From Planococcus antarcticus DSM 14505 (lineage in GTDB: Bacteria; Bacillota; Bacilli; Bacillales_A; Planococcaceae), in the NCBI RefSeq assembly GCF_001687565.2, contig NZ_CP016534.2:124001-188000 (forward strand): 64,000 bases of DNA, read 5' to 3'. Positions 12,185 to 25,803 of the stretch are shown one piece after another (position 1 is the stretch's first letter; each line of letters opens with the position of its first letter). Both the position numbers and the translations under genes were made by a program. The notes under the pieces were generated by a model. That model had not been told where the DNA came from. It made no database searches and saw nothing but the letters and a program-made list of their open reading frames with translations.

Positions 12185-12478
12185 CTCAATGACGAGGTTA
12201 AAGCAAATGGAAGTCGTATTCACAGAGAGCCGGTATAGGTGGAAGCCGGTAATACAACCTTTTGCGACATCCCCTCTGAGTGAATTGCTGAAAAGCTTTG
12301 GCTGTTTAGGTAATTCCGGTGACTTGCAAGTTAAAAGGCATCGTTAACAACGGATAAGCATTGCTTATCTATGAGGCTGCGGTTGCGCAGCGAACTAGGG
12401 TGGTACCATGAAGCTTTTTCATCCCTATGCGAAGAACATGTTTCTTTGTGTAGGGATGGAAAAGCTTTTTTGTTTTAT
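12185..12478 (+). promoter_or_regulatory. T-box leader controlling ilvBHC-leuABCD
   Basis: This is a tRNA-sensing T-box leader. Stem I carries AGAGAGCCGG; the T-box core AGGGTGGTACC is at 12397-12407. The terminator is a long hairpin (AAGCTTTTTCATCCCTATG with TAGGGATGGAAAAGCTT) ending in a T-run at about 12472. Uncharged tRNA would pair with the T-box and disrupt the terminator, allowing ilvB onward to be transcribed. The specifier is not certain: ATC (Ile, 12269-12271) fits the usual spacing before CTGAGTG best, and CTC (Leu, 12274-12276) is the alternative. No convincing separate promoter was seen, so it may be read through from ilvE. Confidence 0.93.
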
Positions 12479-12511
12479 TCCACCAGAGACTGAGAAAAGG
12501 AGGCGGAAAAA

Positions 12512-14235
12512 TTGGGAGTAAACGTACAAGTTAGAGAAGAAGTTAAACAGCAGCTAACAGGCAGTGGGGCAGACGTACTGATTCAATCTTTGAAAGGTCA
12601 GGGTGTAGAAATTATTTTCGGCTATCCGGGAGGAGCAGTGCTGCCAATTTATGATGCCTTGCACAAAAATCCAATACGCCATATATTGGCGAGACACGAG
12701 CAAGGTGCCATCCATGCAGCTGAGGGATATGCTAGAGTATCTGGCAAACCCGGCGTTGTACTTGCCACATCCGGTCCTGGTGCAACGAATTTAGTTACAG
12801 GAATAGCAGATGCCATGTTGGATTCCTTGCCGCTGGTTATCTTTACAGGACAGGTTGCAACTTCAGTAATTGGCACCGATGCTTTCCAAGAAGCGGATAT
12901 TATCGGTATTACACAACCGATTACGAAGCATAATTATCAAGTGAAAAAAGTGGCGGATTTGCCAAGAATCATAAAGGAAGCATTCTATATCTCTTCCACA
13001 GGACGCCCGGGACCGGTTCTGGTCGACATACCAAAAAATATTGCAACTGAATTATTCTTATCCAGCAAAGAGGAAGAAGCGGTCTATCTGCCGGGTTATC
13101 AGCCAACAACCAGTCCGAATTTTCTGCAGATCCAAAAAGCTGCTCAAGTATTATCAAAGGCGAAAAAGCCATTGATCTTAGCGGGAGCCGGCATACTTGC
13201 TGCCAAAGCGACAGAAGAGCTAAAAACTTTTTCGGAAAAGCATCAAATTCCGATCACCAATACGTTACTCGGGTTAGGCAGTATTGCTGGCGAGCACGAA
13301 TTGTTTCTCGGAATGGCGGGAATGCACGGAACTTATACAGCCAATACAGCAATTTGTGATTGTGATGTGCTGCTAAATATTGGTGCTCGCTTCGATGATC
13401 GGCTAACCGGAAATCTGGCTCACTTTGCACCAAATGCACAAGTAATCCACATCGACATTGATCCAGCAGAAATTGGGAAAAATGTTCCAACGGCAATCCC
13501 GATTGTGGCAGATGCCAAAGAAGCATTGGTTCAATTACTCAATCAATCATTTGAAAGTCCTAATACTACAGAGTGGCTGGCTAAATTATCCGAGGATAAA
13601 GCAGAATATCCACTTCAGTATCACGTCAAAGGTCGGGAAGGCATTCTTCCACAACAGGCGGTTGAATTGATTCACCGTTTGACTGCGGGGGATGCAGTTG
13701 TAACAACCGATGTTGGCCAGCATCAGATGTGGGCGGCTCAATATTATCGCTTCAACAATCCGCATAACTGGGTAACATCAGGCGGCTTAGGTACGATGGG
13801 CTTTGGTTTCCCAGCAGCTATCGGTGCCCAATTGGCAAAACCCGCGGAACTGGTCATTTCCATTGTAGGAGATGCAGGTTTCCAAATGACTTTGCAGGAA
13901 TTGTCTTTGCTTCAGGAGCTGCGGCTTCCGGTGAAGATTATCATCTTAAACAATCAAAGTCTAGGTATGGTAAGACAGTGGCAGGAAACATTCTACGAAG
14001 GACGGTATTCACAATCTTTGATGCCTGTTCAACCTGATTTTGTGAAGTTGGCAGCAGCATACGACATCAAAGGCTATAAAGTGGAAACGATGGAAGAAGC
14101 AGAAGTGGTTTTCGCAGAAGCATTTAATTCAAACGAGCCAGTCTTGATCGATTGCCGAGTGATGCAGCTGGAATCAGTTTATCCGATGGTTGCGCCTGGC
14201 AAGGGCTTGAATGAAATGATCGGAGTGAAAGGCGA

Positions 14236-14239
<4 letters not shown>
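12512..14239 (+). CDS. ilvB: Acetolactate synthase, large (catalytic) subunit
   Basis: This 575-residue ThDP enzyme makes acetolactate or acetohydroxybutyrate, the first common step to Val, Leu and Ile. Glu63 in [18 protein letters not shown] is the catalytic glutamate that activates ThDP. The ThDP-binding motif begins GDAGF and ends in the paired Asn residues. TTG is the start, seven bases after AAAAGGAGG. It overlaps ilvH by four bases (ATGA), implying translational coupling with its regulatory subunit. Confidence 0.98.
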
Positions 14240-17339
<3,100 letters not shown>

Positions 17340-17371
17340 AAAAGAACAAATCGAAAGAGGAGGAATTTGAA

Positions 17372-18472
17372 ATGAAAAAAACAATAGCGGTATTGCCAGG
17401 AGACGGAATTGGACCAGAAGTAACAGATGCAGCAGTAAAAGTGCTGCAATCCATCGCAATACGTTATGGACATACTTTTCATTTGAAGCATGCGGCAATC
17501 GGAGGAACAGCGGTTGATCAATTTGATAACCCGCTGCCTCAGCAAACCATTGATGTTTGTGAAGCGAGTGACGCGATTCTCCTCGGTGCGGTTGGAGGAA
17601 CGAAATGGGATAGCAATCCTGCTCATTTGCGTCCAGAAAAAGGACTTTTGAATATCCGGAAGCATTTCGATTTGTTCGCTAATATTCGCCCAGTTAAAGC
17701 CGTACCGGCACTGCTTGCTTCTTCGCCATTAAAAGAAGAAGTGGCGAAAGAAGTAGATCTGGTCATTGTCCGCGAATTGACGAGCGGCTTGTATTTCGGA
17801 GAACCGAAACGTCGATCAGAAAAATCAGCAGTTGATACATTGGTTTACACGAGAGATGAAATCGAACGTATCGTCAATCAGGCGTTTGAAATTGCTCGCA
17901 CACGCAAAGGTAAAGTGACTTCGGTCGATAAAGCCAATGTATTGGAAACGAGCAAGCTGTGGCGTGAAGTTGTAGAAGAACGCAAAGCGGCATATCCAGA
18001 TATCGAAGTAGAACATATGCTAGTTGATTCGGCAGCGATGAAGCTGATCACGAACCCGCGTACTTTTGACGTTGTTGTAACAGAGAATATGTTTGGAGAT
18101 ATCTTGAGTGACGAAGCTTCAGTTATCACCGGGTCACTCGGCATGCTGCCATCTGCCAGTATCCGTTCAGACGGTTTCGGACTTTACGAACCTGTACATG
18201 GTTCGGCGCCTGACATTGCTGGGCAAAACAAAGCAAATCCATCTGCAGCTATTTTGTCAGCAGCCATGATGTTGAAGCATTCATTTGGTCTGCATACAGA
18301 AGCTACAGCCATTGAAAAAGCTGTAATGGGCGTTCTAGAAGATGGCTATTGTACGGGAGATCTGGCCGGAGAAGGAAAACGCGTGGTATCAACTGATCGA
18401 TTCGTAACGAAAGTTGTAGAAGAGCTAGAAAGAGAATTTGTATCAGAACACATTATGTATTCTTATGTGTAA
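17372..18472 (+). CDS. leuB: 3-isopropylmalate dehydrogenase
   Basis: This 366-residue NAD-dependent enzyme oxidatively decarboxylates 3-isopropylmalate. The N-terminus is IAVLPGDGIGPEV. The decarboxylating-dehydrogenase signature NMFGDILSDEASVITGSLGM lies at about residues 233-252, and VHGSAPDIAGQNKANP is the cofactor region. ATG follows AGAGGAGG. It lies 32 bp after leuA. Confidence 0.98.
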   Translation: MKKTIAVLPGDGIGPEVTDAAVKVLQSIAIRYGHTFHLKHAAIGGTAVDQFDNPLPQQTIDVCEASDAILLGAVGGTKWDSNPAHLRPEKGLLNIRKHFDLFANIRPVKAVPALLASSPLKEEVAKEVDLVIVRELTSGLYFGEPKRRSEKSAVDTLVYTRDEIERIVNQAFEIARTRKGKVTSVDKANVLETSKLWREVVEERKAAYPDIEVEHMLVDSAAMKLITNPRTFDVVVTENMFGDILSDEASVITGSLGMLPSASIRSDGFGLYEPVHGSAPDIAGQNKANPSAAILSAAMMLKHSFGLHTEATAIEKAVMGVLEDGYCTGDLAGEGKRVVSTDRFVTKVVEELEREFVSEHIMYSYV

Positions 18473-18490
18473 GTAAAAGGAGCGGTTGGC

Positions 18491-19909
18491 ATGGCAAAAA
18501 CCATCATAGAAAAAATTTGGGAACAACATATTGTCTTCGAAGAGCAAGGAAAGCCGGACCTGATGTATATCGATCTTCACTTACTGCATGAGGTGACCTC
18601 TCCACAAGCATTTGAAGGACTTCGGTTAAACGGGCGTAAAGTCCGTCGACCGGATCTTTGCTTCGCGACCATGGACCATAATGTTCCAACAAGAAACCGG
18701 GACACCATTACAGATCCCGTTTCGCGCAAGCAAATCAAAACCTTGCAAGACAATTGCGATGAATTTGGTGTGCCACTTGCGGGTATTAATCATCCCGATC
18801 AAGGAATTGTCCATGTCATTGGACCAGAACTAGGATTGACGCAACCTGGTAAGACCATTGTTTGTGGGGATAGCCATACTTCAACGCACGGTGCTTTTGG
18901 TGCATTAGCATTCGGCATTGGCACAAGTGAAGTAGAGCATGTGCTTTCTACTCAAACACTATGGCAATCAAAGCCGAAGACGATGGAAGTTCGAATTGAC
19001 GGCAAACTAGGCTTTGGTGTTTCTTCCAAAGACGTCATTTTGGCCATTATTTCGAAATTCGGTATCGATATGGGTACGGGTTATATTATGGAGTATACGG
19101 GTAAAGCCATTCATGAGTTGTCGATGGAAGAACGTATGACTGTATGTAATATGTCCATAGAAGCTGGCGCTCGCGCAGGTTTGATTAGTCCTGACGAAAA
19201 GACGGTAGAGTACTTGAGAGGTCGCAGAAATGTACCTGAAGGCAGAGCGTTTGAAAAAGAAGCTGATCGTTGGTTGGCTCTTGCAACAGATGAAGGAGCG
19301 CGGTACGATGCGACTGTCACCATTCATGCAGATGAAATCTCCCCATTCGTCACATGGGGCACGAACCCATCAATGGGCTCAGGTATTGCTGACAGCGTTC
19401 CATCTGCCGCAGATTACGATAAACAGTCGGATAAAGACGCCTTAAAGCAAGCTTTGGCTTATATGCACTTAGAAGAAGAGATGCCGCTTTCTTCTATTGA
19501 TATCCAACATGTCTTTATTGGTTCTTGTACCAACGCGCGTCTTGGCGATTTACGTGCGGCAAGTGAAATCATTAAAGGTAAAAAAGTGCATCCATCAGTA
19601 ACGGCGATTGTGGTTCCTGGGTCTGAAACGGTCAAACGTGCAGCTGAACAAGAAGGCTTGGATCAAGTATTTCTTGAAGCCGGCTTTGAATGGCGCGAAA
19701 CCGGATGCAGTATGTGTCTGGCGATGAATGAAGACTCGGTGCCCTCGGGCGAACGCTGTGCCTCCACTTCCAACCGGAACTTTGAAGGACGCCAAGGAGC
19801 GGGATCAATGACGCATCTAGTAAGCCCTGTAATGGCTGCAGCCGCTGCGATTGAAGGACATTTGACAGATGTTCGGAATTATATGAAAGAGCCAGTACCG
19901 TCCGTATGA
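18491..19909 (+). CDS. leuC: 3-isopropylmalate dehydratase, large subunit
   Basis: This 472-residue aconitase-family subunit carries the [4Fe-4S] cluster. The three cysteine ligands are in FIGSCTNARLGDL (about residue 345) and GCSMC (about 405 and 408). With LeuD it isomerises 2- to 3-isopropylmalate. ATG follows AAAGGAGCGG, 18 bp after leuB. Length and motifs are normal. Confidence 0.98.
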   Translation: MAKTIIEKIWEQHIVFEEQGKPDLMYIDLHLLHEVTSPQAFEGLRLNGRKVRRPDLCFATMDHNVPTRNRDTITDPVSRKQIKTLQDNCDEFGVPLAGINHPDQGIVHVIGPELGLTQPGKTIVCGDSHTSTHGAFGALAFGIGTSEVEHVLSTQTLWQSKPKTMEVRIDGKLGFGVSSKDVILAIISKFGIDMGTGYIMEYTGKAIHELSMEERMTVCNMSIEAGARAGLISPDEKTVEYLRGRRNVPEGRAFEKEADRWLALATDEGARYDATVTIHADEISPFVTWGTNPSMGSGIADSVPSAADYDKQSDKDALKQALAYMHLEEEMPLSSIDIQHVFIGSCTNARLGDLRAASEIIKGKKVHPSVTAIVVPGSETVKRAAEQEGLDQVFLEAGFEWRETGCSMCLAMNEDSVPSGERCASTSNRNFEGRQGAGSMTHLVSPVMAAAAAIEGHLTDVRNYMKEPVPSV

Positions 19910-19934
19910 CAGGTAGAAATGAGGAGGCCGAACG

Positions 19935-20525
19935 ATGAAACCGATCAATAAAATCTCAAGCGTCCTGACCCCGCTTGAACGCAAAAACGTAGACACCGAC
20001 CAAATTATCTCAAAAGAGTTTCTAAAACGCATTGAACGGACGGGATTCGGCAAGTATTTATTTTATCATTGGCGCTTTCATGCTGATGGTACACCGGTAG
20101 CAGACTTTGTGTTGAATGATCCCCGTTTCAACGACTCCGAAATTTTGGTCGCACAAGAAAATTTCGGCTGCGGTTCTTCTCGTGAACATGCTCCGTGGGC
20201 AATTTTAGATTATGGGTTCCGTGTAGTCATTGCTCCCAGCTTCGCAGACATCTTTTATAATAACTGTGTAAAAAATGGCATTTTACCGATTTGCTTAAAA
20301 GGTCAAGAAGTTGATGAGTTAATCGATAAAGGACAGCGTGAGGAATTCCAATTGGAAGTCAATTTAAAAGACCAAACTGTCACGGGCCAAGACGGCATAC
20401 GCTATGAATTTGAAATTGATCCATATTGGAAAGAAATGCTATTAAAAGGATGGGATGAAATTACTTTAACGTTCCAGTATGATTCCTATATCGCAGCTTA
20501 CGAAGAAAGACAGCAACAAGCTTAA
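19935..20525 (+). CDS. leuD: 3-isopropylmalate dehydratase, small subunit
   Basis: This 196-residue swivelling-domain partner of LeuC shapes the active site. The signature [15 protein letters not shown] is present, and the N-terminus [21 protein letters not shown] matches the family. ATG follows GAGGAGG. It is the last gene of the ilv-leu operon, followed after about 40 bp by a terminator. Confidence 0.98.
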   Translation: MKPINKISSVLTPLERKNVDTDQIISKEFLKRIERTGFGKYLFYHWRFHADGTPVADFVLNDPRFNDSEILVAQENFGCGSSREHAPWAILDYGFRVVIAPSFADIFYNNCVKNGILPICLKGQEVDELIDKGQREEFQLEVNLKDQTVTGQDGIRYEFEIDPYWKEMLLKGWDEITLTFQYDSYIAAYEERQQQA

Positions 20526-20567
20526 TGAATAAACCGTTTGTGTTTAGAAGAGCTTATTTTCATAAGG

Positions 20568-20604
20568 AGACCCTTTACGTAACTGTAAGGGGTCTTTGTT
20601 TTTA
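20568..20604 (+). terminator. Terminator after leuD
   Basis: AGACCCTTTAC pairs with GTAAGGGGTCT (one G-U pair) around a short loop and is followed by TTGTTTTT. It ends the ilv-leu operon. Confidence 0.9.
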
Positions 20605-20640
20605 GATTTTTTAGTCTATAAGTAAAACCATAATAGAGTG

Positions 20641-20669
20641 TTGACAAGGTTTTTTTAATTTGTTAATTT
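20641..20669 (+). promoter_or_regulatory. Sigma-A promoter of the permease gene
   Basis: TTGACA (20641-20646) and TAATTT (20664-20669) are 17 bp apart. They lie after the leuD terminator and 47 bp before the permease ATG. Confidence 0.75.
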
Positions 20670-20715
20670 TAAAAGTGTACTTTAACGCTTTAGCAAACTA
20701 AAGGAGATTTTACTT

Positions 20716-22038
20716 ATGAATGCAGTTGTTATCGCTGTCTTAATCATGCTCGTATTGAGCTTGTTGCGTGTGAACGTCGTCTTTGCTTTACTGATCGGCG
20801 CACTTGCAGGCGGATTAAGCGGCGGATTATCATTTACAGACACAGTAACATCATTTACAAGTGGTTTAGGCAAGGGAGCAACCATCGCACTGAGCTACGC
20901 CATGCTCGGTGGATTTGCTGTAGCTATTTCACGCACAGGCATACCAGAGCTGCTTGTTTCAGGAGTATTGAAGCTGGTCAATAAAGATGGGGAAGCGACG
21001 CGGAAAAATTTAGCGAAAGCGCTCATCATTATTGCGCTATTAGCAATGGCCATCTTCTCGCAAAATCTAATTCCGATCCATATTGCGTTTATTCCTTTAT
21101 TGGTGCCACCAATTTTGCACATTTTAAATGAACTGCGGATTGACCGGCGCCTGATTGCCGCAGTCTTGACGTTCGGTCTGACGGCTCCTTATATTTTATT
21201 GCCGTATGGCTTTGGCCTGATATTCCACAGAATTGTTTTCGAACAGATGGAGCTGGCAGGATTGACGATTGATATGGCAGATATCCCGAAAGCGATGGCA
21301 ATTCCAGTAGTGGGCTTATTAGTGGGATTAATCATTGCGGTGTTCATCTCTTACCGCAAGCCGCGCGATTATCATAAGGTGAATACGACTATAGAAGGAA
21401 CTTTTAAAAAGACCGCTTCGAACAAAGACGTCATCATCACGATTGCTGCTTTAATTGCTGCTTTAGTCGCCCAGATTCAGACAGAATCGATGATCATCGG
21501 CGCACTTTCCGGGATTCTTGTGTTGTATGTCTTTGGCGCAATGAAATGGCGTGAAGCTGACGCAGTTCTCACAGAAGGCATGCAGATGATGGCGTTCATC
21601 GGCTTTGTCATGATTACAGCGAACGGCTTTGCTTCAGTCATACAGGCAACAGGTGCTATTGAACCGTTGGTAGCTAGCGTGTCCGAACTGTTTGCTGGCA
21701 ATAAAAGCATTGCAGCACTGGCGATGCTTGTCGTAGGTTTGTTTGTGACGATGGGCATCGGCTCATCGTTCGCTACGATTCCAATCATTGCCGCTATCTT
21801 TGTGCCACTGAGTTTGGAATTCGAATTTTCGACAATGGCGATTATTGCTTTGATCGGAACTGCAGGAGCTTTGGGTGATGCCGGCTCGCCAGCTTCTGAC
21901 TCGACGCTAGGACCAACTGCTGGGCTAAACGTCGATGGGCAGCACAATCATATTTGGGATACGTGCGTGCCGACCTTTCTCCACTACAATATTCCTTTAG
22001 TGATTTTTGGCTGGGCTGCCGCTATGTTCTTGGGTTAA
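20716..22038 (+). CDS. Na+/H+ antiporter-family permease, YuiF-like
   Basis: This 440-residue integral membrane protein has about ten to twelve hydrophobic segments from the very first residues, and conserved loops SYAMLGGFAVAISRTG, SQNLIPIHIAFIPLLVPP and GDAGSPASDSTLGPTAG. It resembles the Na_H_antiporter family, closest in my reading to B. subtilis YuiF, which is annotated as a putative amino acid (possibly histidine) transporter. The substrate cannot be read from sequence. It has its own promoter and terminator and is therefore a single-gene unit between leuD and the S10 operon. ATG follows AAAGGAGA. Confidence 0.85.
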   Translation: MNAVVIAVLIMLVLSLLRVNVVFALLIGALAGGLSGGLSFTDTVTSFTSGLGKGATIALSYAMLGGFAVAISRTGIPELLVSGVLKLVNKDGEATRKNLAKALIIIALLAMAIFSQNLIPIHIAFIPLLVPPILHILNELRIDRRLIAAVLTFGLTAPYILLPYGFGLIFHRIVFEQMELAGLTIDMADIPKAMAIPVVGLLVGLIIAVFISYRKPRDYHKVNTTIEGTFKKTASNKDVIITIAALIAALVAQIQTESMIIGALSGILVLYVFGAMKWREADAVLTEGMQMMAFIGFVMITANGFASVIQATGAIEPLVASVSELFAGNKSIAALAMLVVGLFVTMGIGSSFATIPIIAAIFVPLSLEFEFSTMAIIALIGTAGALGDAGSPASDSTLGPTAGLNVDGQHNHIWDTCVPTFLHYNIPLVIFGWAAAMFLG

Positions 22039-22112
22039 GCACGGAGTATTCGGACTATTCTCGTATGACTTGATGTTCCGAAATATCCTGTTATACTAAT
22101 AAAAGCGAATTA

Positions 22113-22150
22113 AAAAGAATTTCGTGGAAACACTTGCGGAATTCTTTTTT
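22113..22150 (+). terminator. Terminator after the YuiF-like gene
   Basis: AAAAGAATTTCG (22113-22124) pairs with CGGAATTCTTTT (22137-22148), with one G-U pair and a 12-base loop, ending in a T-run. Its right arm overlaps the next promoter. Confidence 0.85.
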
Positions 22151-22162
22151 CTTCTGTATAAT
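22134..22162 (+). promoter_or_regulatory. Sigma-A promoter of the S10 operon
   Basis: TTGCGG (22134-22139) and a consensus TATAAT (22157-22162) are 17 bp apart. The -35 element lies inside the right arm of the preceding terminator. Confidence 0.8.
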
Positions 22163-22164
22163 AT

Positions 22165-22602
<438 letters not shown>

Positions 22603-22651
22603 TCGGTAAACGAAATAGAAAAACATAAATAACCACAGGAGGTGTGACAAC

Positions 22652-23281
22652 ATGACCAAAGGAATCTTAGGTAGAAAAATCGGTATGACGCAAGTTTTTG
22701 CTGAGAACGGTGATTTAATCCCTGTAACTGTTATTGAAGCTGCTCCAAACGTAGTACTTCAAAAGAAGACAGTTGAGGTTGACGGCTACGAAGCAATCCA
22801 ATTAGGTTTTGAAGACAAGCGCGAAAAGCTTTCTAACAAACCTTCTAAAGGACACGTAGCAAAAGCGAACACTGCTCCTAAGCGCTTCATTCGCGAACTT
22901 CGCAATGTAAACTTAGCTGATTACGAGATTGGTCAAGAAGTCAAAGTAAACGTATTCGCAGAAGGCGATGTAGTAGATGTCACAGGAACAACAAAAGGTA
23001 AAGGTTTCCAAGGTGTTATTAAACGCCACGGACAATCTCGCGGACCAATGACTCACGGTTCACGTTACCACCGTCGTCCTGGTTCAATGGGTCCGGTTGC
23101 TCCTAACCGCGTATTCAAACAGAAGAAATTACCTGGTCAAATGGGTGGCACGACAATTACGATTCAAAACCTTTCTATCGTGAAAGTTGATCTTGAGCGT
23201 AACTTGCTTCTTATTAAAGGTAATGTTCCTGGTTCTCGCAAAGCATTGATCCGTGTTAAAACGGCAACTAAAGCGAAATAA
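22652..23281 (+). CDS. rplC: 50S ribosomal protein L3
   Basis: L3 (209 residues) is one of the primary assembly proteins of the large subunit and reaches the peptidyl-transferase centre. [13 protein letters not shown] is at the N-terminus and the central loop [17 protein letters not shown] is intact; this is the loop altered in some pleuromutilin-resistant mutants. ATG follows CAGGAGGTG, 49 bp after rpsJ. Confidence 0.99.
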   Translation: MTKGILGRKIGMTQVFAENGDLIPVTVIEAAPNVVLQKKTVEVDGYEAIQLGFEDKREKLSNKPSKGHVAKANTAPKRFIRELRNVNLADYEIGQEVKVNVFAEGDVVDVTGTTKGKGFQGVIKRHGQSRGPMTHGSRYHRRPGSMGPVAPNRVFKQKKLPGQMGGTTITIQNLSIVKVDLERNLLLIKGNVPGSRKALIRVKTATKAK

Positions 23282-23310
23282 TAATTTTTTTGAGAAAGGA
23301 GGAAACAAGA

Positions 23311-23934
23311 ATGCCAAAAGTAGCTTTATTAAATCAAACAGGTTCACAAGTGGGCGACATCGAATTGAACGACTATGTATTCGGTATCGAGCCAAATGAA
23401 TCAGTGTTGTTTGACGCAGTAGTGTCTCAACGCGCTTCACTTCGTCAAGGTAACCATAAAGTAAAAAACCGTTCTGAAGTAGCTGGTGGTGGTAAAAAGC
23501 CATGGCGTCAAAAAGGGACTGGACGTGCTCGTCAAGGGTCGATCCGTTCACCACAATGGCGCGGAGGCGGTGTCGTATTCGGACCAACTCCACGTAGCTA
23601 CAGTTACAAACTTCCTAAAAAAGTACGTCGTTTAGCTCTACGTTCTGCGCTTTCATCTGCAGTAGTTGGGAAAAACTTGATGGTACTTGAAGGGTTGACA
23701 TTTGATGCACCAAAAACAAAAGCTTTCACCCAGTTGATTCAAGATCTTTCAATTGGCAAAAAAGCATTGTTCGTAACTGCTGACCTTGATGAGAATGTTG
23801 CAAAATCTGCACGTAACCTTCATGGTATGACAGTAGTAGCGGCAGATGGTATCAACGTTTTAGACTTGCTTGGACATGACAAAATTGTTATGACAAAAGC
23901 AGCGATTGAGAAAATTGAGGAGGTGCTTAGTTAA
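23311..23934 (+). CDS. rplD: 50S ribosomal protein L4
   Basis: L4 (207 residues) lines the peptide exit tunnel. The tunnel loop [16 protein letters not shown], where macrolide-resistance changes occur, looks wild type. [13 protein letters not shown] at 23311 follows AAAGGAGG; an earlier in-frame start at 23290 lies upstream of that ribosome binding site. The stop codon overlaps the rplW start by one base. Confidence 0.98.
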   Translation: MPKVALLNQTGSQVGDIELNDYVFGIEPNESVLFDAVVSQRASLRQGNHKVKNRSEVAGGGKKPWRQKGTGRARQGSIRSPQWRGGGVVFGPTPRSYSYKLPKKVRRLALRSALSSAVVGKNLMVLEGLTFDAPKTKAFTQLIQDLSIGKKALFVTADLDENVAKSARNLHGMTVVAADGINVLDLLGHDKIVMTKAAIEKIEEVLS

Positions 23935-24218
23935 TGGAAGCACGTGATGTAATTAAACGTCCAGTCATTACTGAGCAATCGTCTGAAGTAATGGCAGAGA
24001 AAAAGTACACTTTTGAAGTGGACACTCGCGCAAACAAAACACAAGTTAAACAAGCAGTGCAGGAGATCTTTGGTGTGAAAGTTGAGAAAGTCAACATCAT
24101 GAACTACAAAGGCAAATTCAAGCGCATGGGCAAACACGCGGGATATACGAACAAACGCCGTAAAGCGATTGTTAAATTGACTGCTGAATCTAAAGACATC
24201 GAACTATTCGAAATTTAA
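23934..24218 (+). CDS. rplW: 50S ribosomal protein L23
   Basis: L23 (94 residues) sits at the tunnel exit and is the docking site for trigger factor and SRP. The N-terminus [14 protein letters not shown] and [16 protein letters not shown] are typical. Its ATG shares one base with the rplD stop, and GAGGAGG-like GAGGTG lies just inside rplD. Confidence 0.98.
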   Translation: MEARDVIKRPVITEQSSEVMAEKKYTFEVDTRANKTQVKQAVQEIFGVKVEKVNIMNYKGKFKRMGKHAGYTNKRRKAIVKLTAESKDIELFEI

Positions 24219-24263
24219 TTTTCATAAGTTCTTAAAGGACTATTAAAGAAGGAGGGAAACAAC

Positions 24264-25100
24264 GTGGGGATAAGAAAATATAAACCTACCACTAACGGTC
24301 GTCGTAACATGACGAGTTCAGATTTCGCTGAAATCACTACGAACAAACCTGAAAAATCGCTTTTACGACCTGTAAAGCGCAAGGGCGGCCGTAACAACCA
24401 AGGTAAAATAACTGTTCGTCATCACGGCGGTGGACATAAACGCCAATACCGTGTTATTGATTTCAAGCGTAACAAAGATGGCATTCCAGGACGCGTTGCT
24501 ACAATCGAATACGATCCGAACCGTTCTGCAAACATCGCATTGATTAACTACGCTGATGGTGAGAAACGTTACATCCTCGCTCCTAAAGGAGTCGAAGTTG
24601 GAACTCAACTTATGTCAGGTATCGAAGCAGATATCAAACCGGGTAACGCTTTGCCGTTGTCAAACATCCCAATGGGTTCTACAATCCATAACATCGAATT
24701 GAAGCCAGGTGGCGGCGGGCAACTTGTTCGTTCTGCAGGAACTTCAGCTCAGGTATTGGGTAAAGAAGGAAAATACGTAACAGTTCGTTTGCAATCAAGC
24801 GAAGTTCGCATGATTCTTGCTACTTGCCGCGCAACTATTGGTGCAGTAGGAAATGAGCAACACGAATTGATCAACATTGGTAAAGCAGGACGTAACCGCT
24901 GGAAAGGCAACCGCCCAACAGTCCGCGGATCTGTAATGAACCCTAACGATCACCCACACGGTGGTGGTGAAGGCCGCTCGCCAATCGGACGTAAATCACC
25001 AATGTCTCCATGGGGTAAACCAACTCTTGGATACAAAACACGCAAGAAAACGAATCAGTCAGACAAATTTATCGTGCGTCGTCGTAAAAATAAAAAATAA
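24264..25100 (+). CDS. rplB: 50S ribosomal protein L2
   Basis: L2 (278 residues) is essential for subunit association and peptidyl transfer. The start is GTG after AAGGAGGG. The conserved C-terminal region [19 protein letters not shown] carries the functionally important histidine. It lies 45 bp after rplW. A small hairpin (ACGGTTC with GAACCGT) sits in the 60-bp gap to rpsS. Confidence 0.99.
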   Translation: MGIRKYKPTTNGRRNMTSSDFAEITTNKPEKSLLRPVKRKGGRNNQGKITVRHHGGGHKRQYRVIDFKRNKDGIPGRVATIEYDPNRSANIALINYADGEKRYILAPKGVEVGTQLMSGIEADIKPGNALPLSNIPMGSTIHNIELKPGGGGQLVRSAGTSAQVLGKEGKYVTVRLQSSEVRMILATCRATIGAVGNEQHELINIGKAGRNRWKGNRPTVRGSVMNPNDHPHGGGEGRSPIGRKSPMSPWGKPTLGYKTRKKTNQSDKFIVRRRKNKK

Positions 25101-25160
25101 TTTGATTCCGCTACGGTTCGCCAAAAGAACCGTGGTGCAATCACGAAGGGAGGCTCCCAC

Positions 25161-25439
25161 ATGGGCCGCAGCTTGAAAAAAGGACCTTTTGTTGATGATC
25201 ATCTTATGAAAAAAGTTGAAGCACAGAAGGATTCTGAGAAAAAACAAGTGATCAAAACTTGGTCTCGCCGTTCTACAATTTTTCCGACATTCATCGGACA
25301 AACAATCGCAGTATACGATGGTCGTAAACACATCCCTGTATATGTGACTGAAGATATGGTGGGCCATAAACTAGGCGAATTCGCTCCAACACGCAAATAC
25401 GCTAGTCATGGTGCAGACGATAAGAAAACAAGACGTTAA
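25161..25439 (+). CDS. rpsS: 30S ribosomal protein S19
   Basis: S19 (92 residues) binds 16S rRNA in the 30S head next to S13. The N-terminus [18 protein letters not shown] and the C-terminal [21 protein letters not shown] are family hallmarks. ATG follows AAGGGAGG. Confidence 0.99.
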   Translation: MGRSLKKGPFVDDHLMKKVEAQKDSEKKQVIKTWSRRSTIFPTFIGQTIAVYDGRKHIPVYVTEDMVGHKLGEFAPTRKYASHGADDKKTRR

Positions 25440-25458
25440 TTGAGAGGAGGATTTCCCC

Positions 25459-25800
25459 ATGCAAGCAAAAGCTGTCGCTAGAACAGTACGTATTGCTCCT
25501 CGTAAAGTCCGTTTAGTAGTAGATTTAATCCGAGGCAAGCAAATCGGCGAAGCTGTTGCAATTTTAAACCACACTCCGAAAGCAGCATCTATTGTTGTTG
25601 AGAAGTTATTGAAATCTGCAGCTGCTAACGCTGAACACAACTACGAAATGGATCTGAATGACTTGGTCATCAGTGAAGTGTTCGTTGACGAAGGACCAAC
25701 ACTTAAACGTTTCCGTCCACGTGCAATGGGACGCGCAAGCGCAATTAATAAACGCACAAGCCACATCACTCTAGTGGTATCTGACAAGAAGGAGGGGTAA
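25459..25800 (+). CDS. rplV: 50S ribosomal protein L22
   Basis: L22 (113 residues) contributes a hairpin to the exit tunnel. [21 protein letters not shown] opens the protein. The tunnel loop [17 protein letters not shown] is of normal length, with no macrolide-type insertion. ATG follows GAGAGGAGG. Three bases separate it from rpsC. Confidence 0.99.
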   Translation: MQAKAVARTVRIAPRKVRLVVDLIRGKQIGEAVAILNHTPKAASIVVEKLLKSAAANAEHNYEMDLNDLVISEVFVDEGPTLKRFRPRAMGRASAINKRTSHITLVVSDKKEG

Positions 25801-25803
25801 TTC

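Noticed and set aside
21477..21947. 156-codon minus-strand frame inside the permease gene
   Set aside because: It is a shadow of the membrane-protein codons, with low-complexity composition (Ala, Ile, Pro, Thr) and no start signals.
22070..22097. TTGATG-N16-TATACT as an S10 promoter
   Set aside because: Transcripts from here would immediately meet the terminator at 22113-22150; the TTGCGG-N17-TATAAT promoter downstream is a better candidate.
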